NCBI RefSeq assembly: GCF_001005085.2
Contig: NZ_LBMU02000073.1
Span: forward strand, 1 to 64,000
Direction: 5' to 3'
Origin: Streptomyces humi
Lineage (GTDB): Bacteria > Actinomycetota > Actinomycetes > Streptomycetales > Streptomycetaceae
DNA length: 64,000 nt
Shown here: positions 42,885-50,021 of the stretch, piece by piece
How the letters are laid out: every line of letters begins with the position of its first letter
Position numbering within the stretch: the first letter of the stretch is position 1
The notes under the pieces: generated by a model
What the model was told of the DNA's origin: nothing
Databases searched by the model: none
What the model saw: the letters and a program-made list of their open reading frames with translations, nothing else
Translations under genes and position numbers: made by a program

Positions 42885-44627
42885 TCACGGCTTCGGGCGG
42901 GGGCCGACGAGTTCCTCGTACAGGGCCCGGCGTTCCTGCGAGCCCTCCTCCGTCCGGGCGAGCGCCTTCTCCCAGTCCTGCTGGACCTCGTCCAGGTAGG
43001 CACGCCAGTCCCCGTCCGCGCGGGACGCGCCCATCTCCCGCAGGTCGACGAAGCGTTCGTTCTTGCCGAGACCGCCGGAGCCCACCTTGTCGCCCTTGTG
43101 GCCGTGCAGGACGGACTCCGGGTTCGAGGTGGCCTCGGTGGACCGGAAGTCGTGCTCGTAGCCGACCGGGCTGTCGGCGTGCGGCTTGATGGTCTCGATG
43201 CCGATCTGGAGCGAACCGTCGCGTTCCATGGTGGGGCGGTGGTAGACCAGCAGGATGTGGCCGTAGGAGCCGTTCGGCAGCACCATGTCGCCGTTCCAGT
43301 CCTTGGAGCCCAGGCCGCCGCCGGAGAAGTCCTGTCCCCACAGTTTCGGGCTGGCCGCGCCGACCGCGAGCTTGTTGGTGACGGACGCCATGATGCCGCC
43401 CTTCTCCTTGAACGTGCCCGGCTGGTCGCCCTTGTTGGCGCCGATGGAGGTGCGGTGGGTGGCGAAGTCGCGCTCCGAGACGTCCTCGGCGGTCTCGCCC
43501 TTGGTCGCGTCCTTGGTGACGCCCAGGAAGTGCGGCAGCCAGTAGGCCGCTTCGTCCTTCGAACTGAGCGCCGGGATGCGGACGTTGACGCGGCCGCCGT
43601 GCGCCAGGGCGCGGATGACGTCCTGTTCGTGATCCACCTTGTGCGTGCCCAGCGCCGGGTCGTAGAGCTTCAGACCGCTGCGCAGGACCAGCAGGATCTT
43701 CGTGAGCATCTCGCGGGCCCTGGTGTCCTTGCGGACGTAGTCGGGCGCCTTCTCCTTGCCGCCCTTGCCGATCGGGCTGCCCGGTGCCGGCAGGGCACCG
43801 TCGTGCCGGCGCTCGGGGGCGATGCCCGCCGGATACAGGGAGTCGACGGCGGTGTCACGGATCTGCTGGTCCCGTTCGGCTTCCAGGAGCTTGCGGTCGT
43901 CGGCCGAGGTGCCGGGTGCCTGGGTGAGCATGAACCGGCCGAGCGTGTAGTCGGGGCTGATCGGCGGTGCGGCGGCCGCGCGGACGGCCGGGTGGTTCGC
44001 GCGGACGGCCAGCGTGGCGGTGAGGACCCGCTTGCCCGCGCTCAGTTGCAGCCAGTCCTTGAAGTCTCCCTTGAGGTAGGCCTCGGCGTCCGCGTAGGTG
44101 CCGATGCCCACGGCCTTGAGCCACTTCGGGTTGACGTCGGAGAGCTGCCGGATGTCGCTCAGGTCCTGGTCGTTGAACGCCTCTCCGCGCAGCACGCGCC
44201 GGTCCAGGGTCTTGCGGAGCCGGGTGGGGCCCTCGACCAGCCACTGTTCGGGCCACCAGGTGCCCGGGGCGAAGATGTTCCGCTTCGACTTCGTCTGGAC
44301 GGTGTGCAGTTCGATCGAGCTGCTGAGCCTGGCGATGATCTCCTTGCCCGACCCGCCGCCGTCCTCGGCACGGCCGGATTCCTCGGTGTGTCCGGCGTCC
44401 TCGGCGGTGGACCGGCCGGCCGTGTCCGAGGCCGTCACGCGCTGGACGGTGGGGGTGCCGGGCCGGTCCTGGTCGTGGGCGTGCGCCTGACCGGTGTCCT
44501 CGCCCGCGGCGACGCGCCGGATGTGCCGCAACCACGCGCCGTTCAGGTCCGTCGGCGGTGCCACCGCACGTGGCGTGTCCGGGCCCCGCTCGCCAGGGTG
44601 GTGGTGATCCCGTGTGACGGGGCGCAT
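42885..44627 (-). CDS. Large uncharacterised protein, possible secreted effector
   Basis: A 580-residue protein without signal peptide or membrane segment and with no enzyme family I can name. The first ~100 residues are disordered and Pro/Asp/Thr-rich; the rest is mixed alpha/beta with many Lys and Trp (WWPEQWLVEGPTRL, HKVDHEQDVIRALAHGG, GQDFSGGGLGSKDWNGDM). It lies 93 bp after a small gene whose product carries LQRTAGNAAVVRLL. Known: that motif recurs in actinobacterial proteins linked to contractile injection systems and toxin loci. A cargo or toxin role is therefore a guess from context, with moderate doubt. Confidence 0.6.
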   Translation of the reverse strand: MRPVTRDHHHPGERGPDTPRAVAPPTDLNGAWLRHIRRVAAGEDTGQAHAHDQDRPGTPTVQRVTASDTAGRSTAEDAGHTEESGRAEDGGGSGKEIIARLSSSIELHTVQTKSKRNIFAPGTWWPEQWLVEGPTRLRKTLDRRVLRGEAFNDQDLSDIRQLSDVNPKWLKAVGIGTYADAEAYLKGDFKDWLQLSAGKRVLTATLAVRANHPAVRAAAAPPISPDYTLGRFMLTQAPGTSADDRKLLEAERDQQIRDTAVDSLYPAGIAPERRHDGALPAPGSPIGKGGKEKAPDYVRKDTRAREMLTKILLVLRSGLKLYDPALGTHKVDHEQDVIRALAHGGRVNVRIPALSSKDEAAYWLPHFLGVTKDATKGETAEDVSERDFATHRTSIGANKGDQPGTFKEKGGIMASVTNKLAVGAASPKLWGQDFSGGGLGSKDWNGDMVLPNGSYGHILLVYHRPTMERDGSLQIGIETIKPHADSPVGYEHDFRSTEATSNPESVLHGHKGDKVGSGGLGKNERFVDLREMGASRADGDWRAYLDEVQQDWEKALARTEEGSQERRALYEELVGPRPKP

Positions 44628-44720
44628 GGACCGTCCTCCTCGCCGACTCTGCTGCCCGGCTCTCTGTTCTAGGCCGGCGGGCCGGCGGTGCGGAAGGACC
44701 TCAGGGGCAGACCCCGGTGC

Positions 44721-44948
44721 CTAACGGTCCCCCGTCCGCTCCTCCCGCGACGGGGGCCGGTGCCCCGTCAGGAGACGTACCACGGCCGCGTTCCCGGCGG
44801 TCCGCTGCAAGGAGTCGAGGCGTGCGGCGGCGGCGCTGTCGGGCGGTGCCGCCACCACCCGGCTCCGGCGGCACCGTGTCCCGGGTTCCGCGCGCCCGCC
44901 CGCCGTACCGGGCTCGTCCGGCGCGGTGGCACTCGTCCCGGTGGTCAC
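44721..44948 (-). CDS. Small LQRTAGNAAV-motif protein
   Basis: A 75-residue, Ala/Arg/Pro-rich protein whose C-terminal third contains LDSLQRTAGNAAVVRLL, a short motif otherwise found near the N-terminus of DUF4157-type proteins in Streptomyces. Here it stands almost alone, as if a targeting or binding tag were encoded separately from the larger downstream protein. GTG at 44993 is an alternative start. There is no signal peptide or membrane segment. Confidence 0.5.
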   Translation of the reverse strand: MTTGTSATAPDEPGTAGGRAEPGTRCRRSRVVAAPPDSAAAARLDSLQRTAGNAAVVRLLTGHRPPSREERTGDR

Positions 44949-45144
44949 GTCACGCCCCCGTCTCGGCCTCTCCCCCGGGCACCACCTGTGCACCTCTCAG
45001 GGTTCTCCCGTCGTTCAACTTACCGCCACCGGCACCCGCACGGACCGACACCCGCACGGACCGACGGCCGTACCGGAACCGCCGCCCGCGGCGGCGCCTG
45101 GAATCGGCCTGCGCGTCGACGCCGGGCCGGGCGAGAATGAGCGG

Positions 45145-45948
45145 ATGATCGCCGAACCGCCCCGGGGCCCCGTCGAGTTGCCGCGCGTCGTCGTCGACCT
45201 CGCGGCGGGGCGCCCGACGCGCGCCGTGTGGCGGAACGAGGCCGGCGGACTGACGTTCCAGGTCGGCCTGGGCGAACAGCGGTGGTTCGTGAAGTGGACG
45301 CCGGCCGGCAGCGGTGTCGACCTCGCGGCCGAGGTGACGCGTCTGCGCTGGGCGGCGAGGTTCACCGCGGTGCCGCACGTACTCGACGCGGACGCCGACG
45401 ACACCGGGTCCTGGATCGTCACGCGCGGCCTGCCGGGACGTTCGGCGGTGGACGACCGGTGGAAGCGCGACCCCGGCACGGCGGTACGCGCGGTCGGGGC
45501 CGGGCTGCGCGCGCTCCATGACACGCTGCCGGTCGCGGACTGCCCGTTCTCGTGGTCGGCCGGGAGCCGGCTGGAAGCGGTGCGGTCACGGGCGGCGGCC
45601 GGGCGGATCGATCCGGCGAACTGGCCTGAGGATCTACGGCACTTCGGCACCGTCGAACGCGCGCTCGGCGTCGTCTCGGACATTCCGCCGGTGGACACGC
45701 TCGTCGTCTGTCATGGCGACGCCTGCGCCCCCAACACCCTGGTCGGCGACGACGGCACGCACGCCGGGCACGTCGACCTCGGCGCGCTGGGTGTCGCCGA
45801 CCGGTGGGCCGACCTCGCCGTCGCCACCTGGAGCACCCGCTGGAACTACGGGCCGGGTTGGGAGGATCCGCTGCTCGAGGCCTACGGGGTCGAGCCGGAC
45901 CGGGAGCGGACCGCGTACTACCGGCTGCTGTGGGAGCTGTCCGACTGA
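45145..45948 (+). CDS. Aminoglycoside 3'-phosphotransferase-like kinase
   Basis: A 267-residue APH-family kinase. It has the catalytic loop VCHGDACAPNTLV (catalytic Asp, metal-binding Asn) and the metal Asp in GHVDLGALGVADRWADLAV, which match the APH(3') form well. The lysine of the nucleotide pocket is in RWFVKWTP. The open frame extends 219 bp upstream, but this ATG gives the usual length; the ribosome binding site is weak. Native Streptomyces APH-like enzymes can phosphorylate aminoglycosides or other metabolites; resistance is not proven by sequence. Confidence 0.75.
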   Translation: MIAEPPRGPVELPRVVVDLAAGRPTRAVWRNEAGGLTFQVGLGEQRWFVKWTPAGSGVDLAAEVTRLRWAARFTAVPHVLDADADDTGSWIVTRGLPGRSAVDDRWKRDPGTAVRAVGAGLRALHDTLPVADCPFSWSAGSRLEAVRSRAAAGRIDPANWPEDLRHFGTVERALGVVSDIPPVDTLVVCHGDACAPNTLVGDDGTHAGHVDLGALGVADRWADLAVATWSTRWNYGPGWEDPLLEAYGVEPDRERTAYYRLLWELSD

Positions 45949-45977
45949 CCGGCGGCCCGCGCACACGGCCGAGGGTG

Positions 45978-46358
45978 TCACAGCTTCCAGTCGCGCAGCC
46001 GGTCGGCGACGTCCTGGACGCCGATACGGGTGTCGCGGACCTTGCGCACCAGATCGGACAGGGCGCCGTACGGCGGGTCGATGCCCTCGCCGGCCTGCGC
46101 CATGTACTGGGCGGCGATGAACGCGGCGTACAGGCTGTTGCGGTGCGGAAGCGGCTCCAGGCGCACGATCGTGTGCAGGAGCGCCGCCGCACGCCACGCC
46201 GCGTCCGGGTCGGCGGCCGCGAGCGTGGGCAGCCGGGTCCGGTGCCGGGCCACGGCGGCCACCAGCGCCGAGTAGTCCGAGACGGTCAGGTCCTCGTGGC
46301 CGAGGGCGTTCTCCTGGACGTCCAGCAGCCAGGAGACGTCTATGTAGAGAGGCGGCAT
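45978..46358 (-). CDS. Fic/Doc-like toxin of a toxin-antitoxin pair
   Basis: A 126-residue all-helical protein of Doc size. The region PLPHRNSLYAAFIAAQYM occupies the place of the Fic/Doc motif (HPFxxGNKRTA) but lacks the catalytic HPF and GNKR residues apart from a His and an Arg-Asn. Its ATG overlaps the stop of the upstream RHH-type antitoxin gene (TGATG), the classic coupled arrangement. The altered motif means it may have lost AMP or phosphate transfer and act otherwise. Confidence 0.68.
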   Translation of the reverse strand: MPPLYIDVSWLLDVQENALGHEDLTVSDYSALVAAVARHRTRLPTLAAADPDAAWRAAALLHTIVRLEPLPHRNSLYAAFIAAQYMAQAGEGIDPPYGALSDLVRKVRDTRIGVQDVADRLRDWKL

Positions 46359-46597
46359 CAGGCGGCGGCAGCCCCGTCGCCGCGCTCGGCGGGCGGCACT
46401 TCGTCGGGGAAGGCCTCGTCGAACTCGCCGCGCAGCCGGTCGGCCCACTCCGTCGCACCGGCGACGAACCGCTTGCGCTGCATCTCGCGGACTCCGAGGT
46501 CGTGCAGGTACTGCTTGAGGCTCTTGCCCTCGGCGGCCGCCGCGGCCCGGACGCCCTCGAGTTCCTCGTCGGTGAAAGACACGTTCAGGGAAGGCAT
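46358..46597 (-). CDS. Ribbon-helix-helix-type antitoxin
   Basis: A 79-residue protein. The first ~40 residues form a ribbon-helix-helix DNA-binding fold (SLNVSFTDEELEGVRAAAAA then KSLKQYLHDLGV); the acidic C-terminal half would wrap around the toxin. It precedes the Fic/Doc-like gene with a 1-bp overlap. The region before its start has a GGTACC palindrome and repeated TGGTGCCA/TGGTACC-like half sites that could serve autoregulation. Confidence 0.72.
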   Translation of the reverse strand: MPSLNVSFTDEELEGVRAAAAAEGKSLKQYLHDLGVREMQRKRFVAGATEWADRLRGEFDEAFPDEVPPAERGDGAAAA

Positions 46598-46665
46598 GAC
46601 AGTGATGGTACCTACTTGGTGCCAGGCGGGTAAAGCCGGGCGGAGGGGCGGGGTGCCGGGCCCGG

Positions 46666-47577
46666 TCAGTGCTCGCGGGAACGCAGGCGGCGCAGCATGC
46701 GGGGGTCCTCGAAGCCGACCGCGCGGGCGGCCGCGTCGACCGTGGCACCGTGGCCGATCAGGTGCTCGGCGCGTTCGACGCGGAGGGTCTGCTGGTAGCG
46801 CAGCGGGGTGAGACCGCCGGTGGCGCGGGTGAAGAGGCGGGTGAGGGTGCGTTCGCTGACGCCGACGGCCGCGGCCAGGGCGGACAGTGGCAGGGGCTGG
46901 TCGAAGCGGGCGTCGAGCAGGTCCTGGGCGCGGTGGACGGTGTCGTCGAGGTGGGAGCGGTGTCTGAGCATGGCGCTGGCCTGCGGCTCGTGGCCGTTGC
47001 GCCGGGCGTAGACCACCATGTCCCGGGCCACCTGGGCGGCGACCGCGGGGCCGTGCCGGGTGGCGACCAGGTGCAGGGCCAGGTCGATGCCGCTGGCGAT
47101 GCCGGCCGAGGTGACCACCCGGTCGTCGGCGGTGTACAGCACGTCGGGGACGACCGTCGCCCGGGGGTACCGGCGGGCGAGTTCGTCCTGCACGTCGTGG
47201 TGGGTGGTGCAGCGGCGGCCGTCGAGCAGGCCGGCCCGGCCGAGCGCCTCGGCTCCGGCGCAGACACTGGCGACGGTGCCGCCCCTGGCGTGGTGGTCCC
47301 GGAGCGACCGCAGGGCGGCCGGGCCGGGGGCGGGGCCGCCGGCGAGGGTGCGGGCCCGCCAGCCGGGGACCACGATCAGGTCCTCGGGGCCGAGCTCGGG
47401 CCAGTCGCATCGGGCCACCAGCGGCAGGCCCTGGGCGGTGGTGACCAGCGGCTGCTCGGCGACGTAGCTGAGTGTGCAGGGGTACCCGAAGTCGGCGGCC
47501 GTGGCGAAGACCTGCGCGGGACCCGCCAGATCCAGCAGATGGACTCCGGGCACCAGAAGGAAGACGATGTGGTTCAC
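46666..47577 (-). CDS. GlxA-family AraC-type transcriptional regulator
   Basis: A 303-residue regulator: N-terminal DJ-1/PfpI-like domain (HIVFLLVPGVHLLDLAGPAQVF, SVCAGAEALGRAGLLDGR) joined to a C-terminal AraC HTH (LSALAAAVGVSERTLTRLFTRATG). The Cys of the DJ-1 elbow is kept. It begins 10 bp after an isochorismatase-like hydrolase on the same strand, and the two are probably co-transcribed. The GTG start lacks a strong ribosome binding site, which fits coupling to the upstream gene. Confidence 0.87.
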   Translation of the reverse strand: MNHIVFLLVPGVHLLDLAGPAQVFATAADFGYPCTLSYVAEQPLVTTAQGLPLVARCDWPELGPEDLIVVPGWRARTLAGGPAPGPAALRSLRDHHARGGTVASVCAGAEALGRAGLLDGRRCTTHHDVQDELARRYPRATVVPDVLYTADDRVVTSAGIASGIDLALHLVATRHGPAVAAQVARDMVVYARRNGHEPQASAMLRHRSHLDDTVHRAQDLLDARFDQPLPLSALAAAVGVSERTLTRLFTRATGGLTPLRYQQTLRVERAEHLIGHGATVDAAARAVGFEDPRMLRRLRSREH

Positions 47578-47587
47578 GATCCGGTCA

Positions 47588-48187
47588 TCATGCCCGGGGT
47601 CCGGCCGCGGCTTCCAGTTCCGCCACGGTGGCGATGGTCGCGAAGCGTCCGGCCAGGGCGTACTCGGTGCGCCTGATGATCTCCTCGGCGCTCAGGGTGC
47701 GGGGGTCCGACAGCAGTTCGGCGACGCTCCGGCCAGCGGGGGCGTCACGGTGCGGTACGGGGTTGGTGGCGGTGGCGTCGACGACGAAGGTGACCTGGTA
47801 GCCGAGGTCGCTCGCGACGCGGGTGGTGGTCTCCACGCACTGCTCGGTCCGGATGCCGCAGACGGTCAGTTCGCGGATGCCGTGCCCGGTGAGGAGTTGT
47901 TGCAGGTTGGTGGTGGTGAAAGCGTTGTGCGAGGTCTTGTGGACCAGCGGTTCCGTGTCCAGGCGCCGCAGCTCCTCCATCAGCCGGACGTGGCCGAGGG
48001 CGGGGTCGAAGACATCACCGCTGCCGGGCTCGGAGTGCAGCACCCAGACCACCAGGTCGCCCGCCTGGCGGGCGAGCCGCACCAGGCGGTCCACCCGCTC
48101 GGTGATCTTCGGGTCGGAGATGGTCTCCCACAGCGGGCGGGCGCGGAACGATTCCTGGACGTCGATGACGACGAGTGCTCGGGTCAT
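47588..48187 (-). CDS. Isochorismatase-family cysteine hydrolase
   Basis: A 199-residue hydrolase with the triad of the family: Asp in LVVIDVQ, Lys in VHKTSHNAF, and Cys in IRTEQCVETT after the cis-peptide region. Likely substrates are amides or nitrogenous rings (nicotinamide, ureidoacrylate, isochorismate-like). It forms a two-gene unit with a GlxA regulator, a pairing often seen for amide hydrolases. The exact substrate is not predictable. Confidence 0.85.
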   Translation of the reverse strand: MTRALVVIDVQESFRARPLWETISDPKITERVDRLVRLARQAGDLVVWVLHSEPGSGDVFDPALGHVRLMEELRRLDTEPLVHKTSHNAFTTTNLQQLLTGHGIRELTVCGIRTEQCVETTTRVASDLGYQVTFVVDATATNPVPHRDAPAGRSVAELLSDPRTLSAEEIIRRTEYALAGRFATIATVAELEAAAGPRA

Positions 48188-48256
48188 GCCCCAAGCCTGA
48201 CCGGCGGGACGGGCACGGCGACAGGCCGCATCGGGTCCGCGTGCGGACCGATCCGG

Positions 48257-48733
48257 TCACACTAGAGGGCCGCCGGCGAGGGGCGTCGGGAGGTCCGTTC
48301 CCGGTGTGCCGGGCCCTTCGGTGGCCCTCGCCAGTTCGGGCAGGGTGAGGTGCAGGGTGCGCAGCAGCGCCACCGTCTGCCGTCCGTCACCGGTCCAGGT
48401 GTTCCGCAGCTCGGCCCGTTCGTACTCGGCGGTGTCCATCCCGATGGCGTGGGCCAGCTTCGCCGTGCTGAACCGGCGGGCGAGACGGTGCTCCGCGAGG
48501 GTGCGTGGAGCCTCGATCTCCATCAGGTCCGTGGTCCGGCACCAGAGCACGTCCGCGAGGACGAACAACTCGTCCTCCGTCGGTCGGTACTCGCCGACCT
48601 CCCATGCGTGGATCATCGAGATGTCGACGGGGACCCCGCACGCGTTCATCTGTTCCGTCACCTGCTGGGGCGAGAGGCCCAGGCTCTGTCTGGCCGACAT
48701 GGCGACGACGGGTGAGAACGGCGGTCTGTTCAC
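48257..48733 (-). CDS. XRE-family HTH regulator
   Basis: A 158-residue protein with two HTH-like halves: SARQSLGLSPQQVTEQMN with the XRE-like IHAWEVGEYRPTEDEL, and a second ARRFSTAKLAHAIGMDTAEYERAE. This double-XRE layout occurs in Streptomyces developmental and plasmid-type regulators. The GTG start has AGGAAAGG about 10 nt upstream. It stands between a cysteine hydrolase and an IclR regulator with no evident partner. Confidence 0.75.
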   Translation of the reverse strand: MNRPPFSPVVAMSARQSLGLSPQQVTEQMNACGVPVDISMIHAWEVGEYRPTEDELFVLADVLWCRTTDLMEIEAPRTLAEHRLARRFSTAKLAHAIGMDTAEYERAELRNTWTGDGRQTVALLRTLHLTLPELARATEGPGTPGTDLPTPLAGGPLV

Positions 48734-48977
48734 GGGCCGGGCCTTTCCTGTTGCCGGTGTCGCGGACCGCGACCCCGGTCACGATCTTGAGCAGAGTCTC
48801 GCGGCTGGGCGCCCCGGCCCGCGACCCGTGCGCCGCACTCCTGCGCGCACGCACCCCACCCCTGCCTCACCGGCCGCCGTGCGGGCCGCCACGCTGCCCC
48901 GAAGGGCACGGCCGGCCCGCGCGCCGGGGCAGCGACGGGCTGCGCGGGTACCCCGTGCGACCGGCCGGCCGATCGGC

Positions 48978-49805
48978 TCAACGACCGCGCAGAGCCGTGC
49001 TGATGGCCCGTCCGGTCTGCTGGACCGCGCCCACGAGCCGGTCCAGGCTGTGCGCGGGATCGGTCACCACGGCGAGGGACGCCAGCGGTGTTCCGTTCGG
49101 GCCGTGCAGGGGTACGGCCACACAGCAGACGCCGGCCAGTACCGTCTGCCGGTCGAAGGCGACGCCGCGGGCCCGGATCGCCGCGGCCTCCCGTTGCCAG
49201 GTCGCGGGCAGCGGACCCGGCGGGAGCTGCGGAGGCGTCTCGGCCACCAGCACCTTGCCCGCCGCGGTGAACCACGGATGGGTCACGCCGTCGGGGGGCC
49301 GGGTGACCGCGCCGGCGCGGTCACCGGTCGTCGAGTCCACGACCAGGGTCCGCCCCTCCCGCAGCACGTTGACGGTCACGGTCGCGCCGGTGAGGGCCGC
49401 GAGGCGCCGGGCCGGCCCGCGGGCCGCGGCACGCAGGCCGGGATGCGGCTGCCAGCCCTGCCCGAGCCGGAAGATCCGCGGCCCCATGCGGTAGCCCCCG
49501 CCCCTGCGTTCGACGGCCCCCAGCTCGGCCATCTGTTCCAGGAGGCGGTACGCGGTCGTCTTGGGCAGCCCGCACTCCGCGGCGAGCCTGGTCAGGCCGG
49601 CCCCCTCGGCCCGCTCCACCGCTTCCAGCAGGGCGAAGGCGCCCGCCAGCACACTCCTTCCGCCGCCGTCCGCCACCGCCCGGGCCGGCGGCTCCCCCGT
49701 TCTGGCCGTCCGGGCCGGCGGCTCCCCCGTTCTGGTCGCCCGCGCCCGCGGCTCCCCCGTTCTGGCCGCCGTCGCCGCTTCCCGCAGTCCGTGCTGTCCG
49801 TTCAC
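48978..49805 (-). CDS. IclR-family transcriptional regulator with repetitive N-terminus
   Basis: A 275-residue regulator. Residues ~15-43 are three ten-residue repeats (RTGEPPAR-type) from a DNA repeat. The winged HTH follows (LTRLAAECGLPKTTAYRLLEQM), then the IclR effector domain (TPPQLPPGPLP, AIRARGVAFDRQTVLAGVCCVAVPL). The GTG start follows a G-rich ribosome binding site. It is divergent from the SARP gene, 216 bp apart. The gap holds no strong symmetry. Its target is unknown; the SARP gene is the nearest candidate. Confidence 0.85.
   Translation of the reverse strand: MNGQHGLREAATAARTGEPRARATRTGEPPARTARTGEPPARAVADGGGRSVLAGAFALLEAVERAEGAGLTRLAAECGLPKTTAYRLLEQMAELGAVERRGGGYRMGPRIFRLGQGWQPHPGLRAAARGPARRLAALTGATVTVNVLREGRTLVVDSTTGDRAGAVTRPPDGVTHPWFTAAGKVLVAETPPQLPPGPLPATWQREAAAIRARGVAFDRQTVLAGVCCVAVPLHGPNGTPLASLAVVTDPAHSLDRLVGAVQQTGRAISTALRGR
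49681..49770. repeat. Three 30-bp repeats in the IclR gene
   Basis: Exactly three 30-bp units share GGCTCCCCCGTTCTGG; units one and two differ at two bases. They add repeated Arg-Thr-Gly-Glu-Pro segments before the HTH and are probably strain-variable. Confidence 0.95.
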
Positions 49806-50021
49806 TTTCCGCCCCCCGGATACCGCCCGGCCGGCGCCGTGCGCCGCCGTTCCCCGTGTGCGGTGCGCCGCCGTGCCTGGCGGCTCCCCGTCCCAACAGA
49901 CTGAAGTCCGTGTCATGAGACTGGGGTTCGAGTGTGGCTGGGAACGTTGTCGATAGGTTGTCGCCCCGCGCGAGAATGTGTGCGTGGGGTGAAGACGAAC
50001 CGCGCGGGGAGTGTGGACATC

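Noticed and set aside
42595..42999. Plus-strand frame across the 15-bp repeats
   Set aside because: Overlaps two well-supported genes, and its composition is typical of a shadow frame.
44926..45144. N-terminal extension of the APH-like protein
   Set aside because: The extra 73 codons are low-complexity and overlap the start region of the opposite-strand small gene; the downstream ATG gives the family length.
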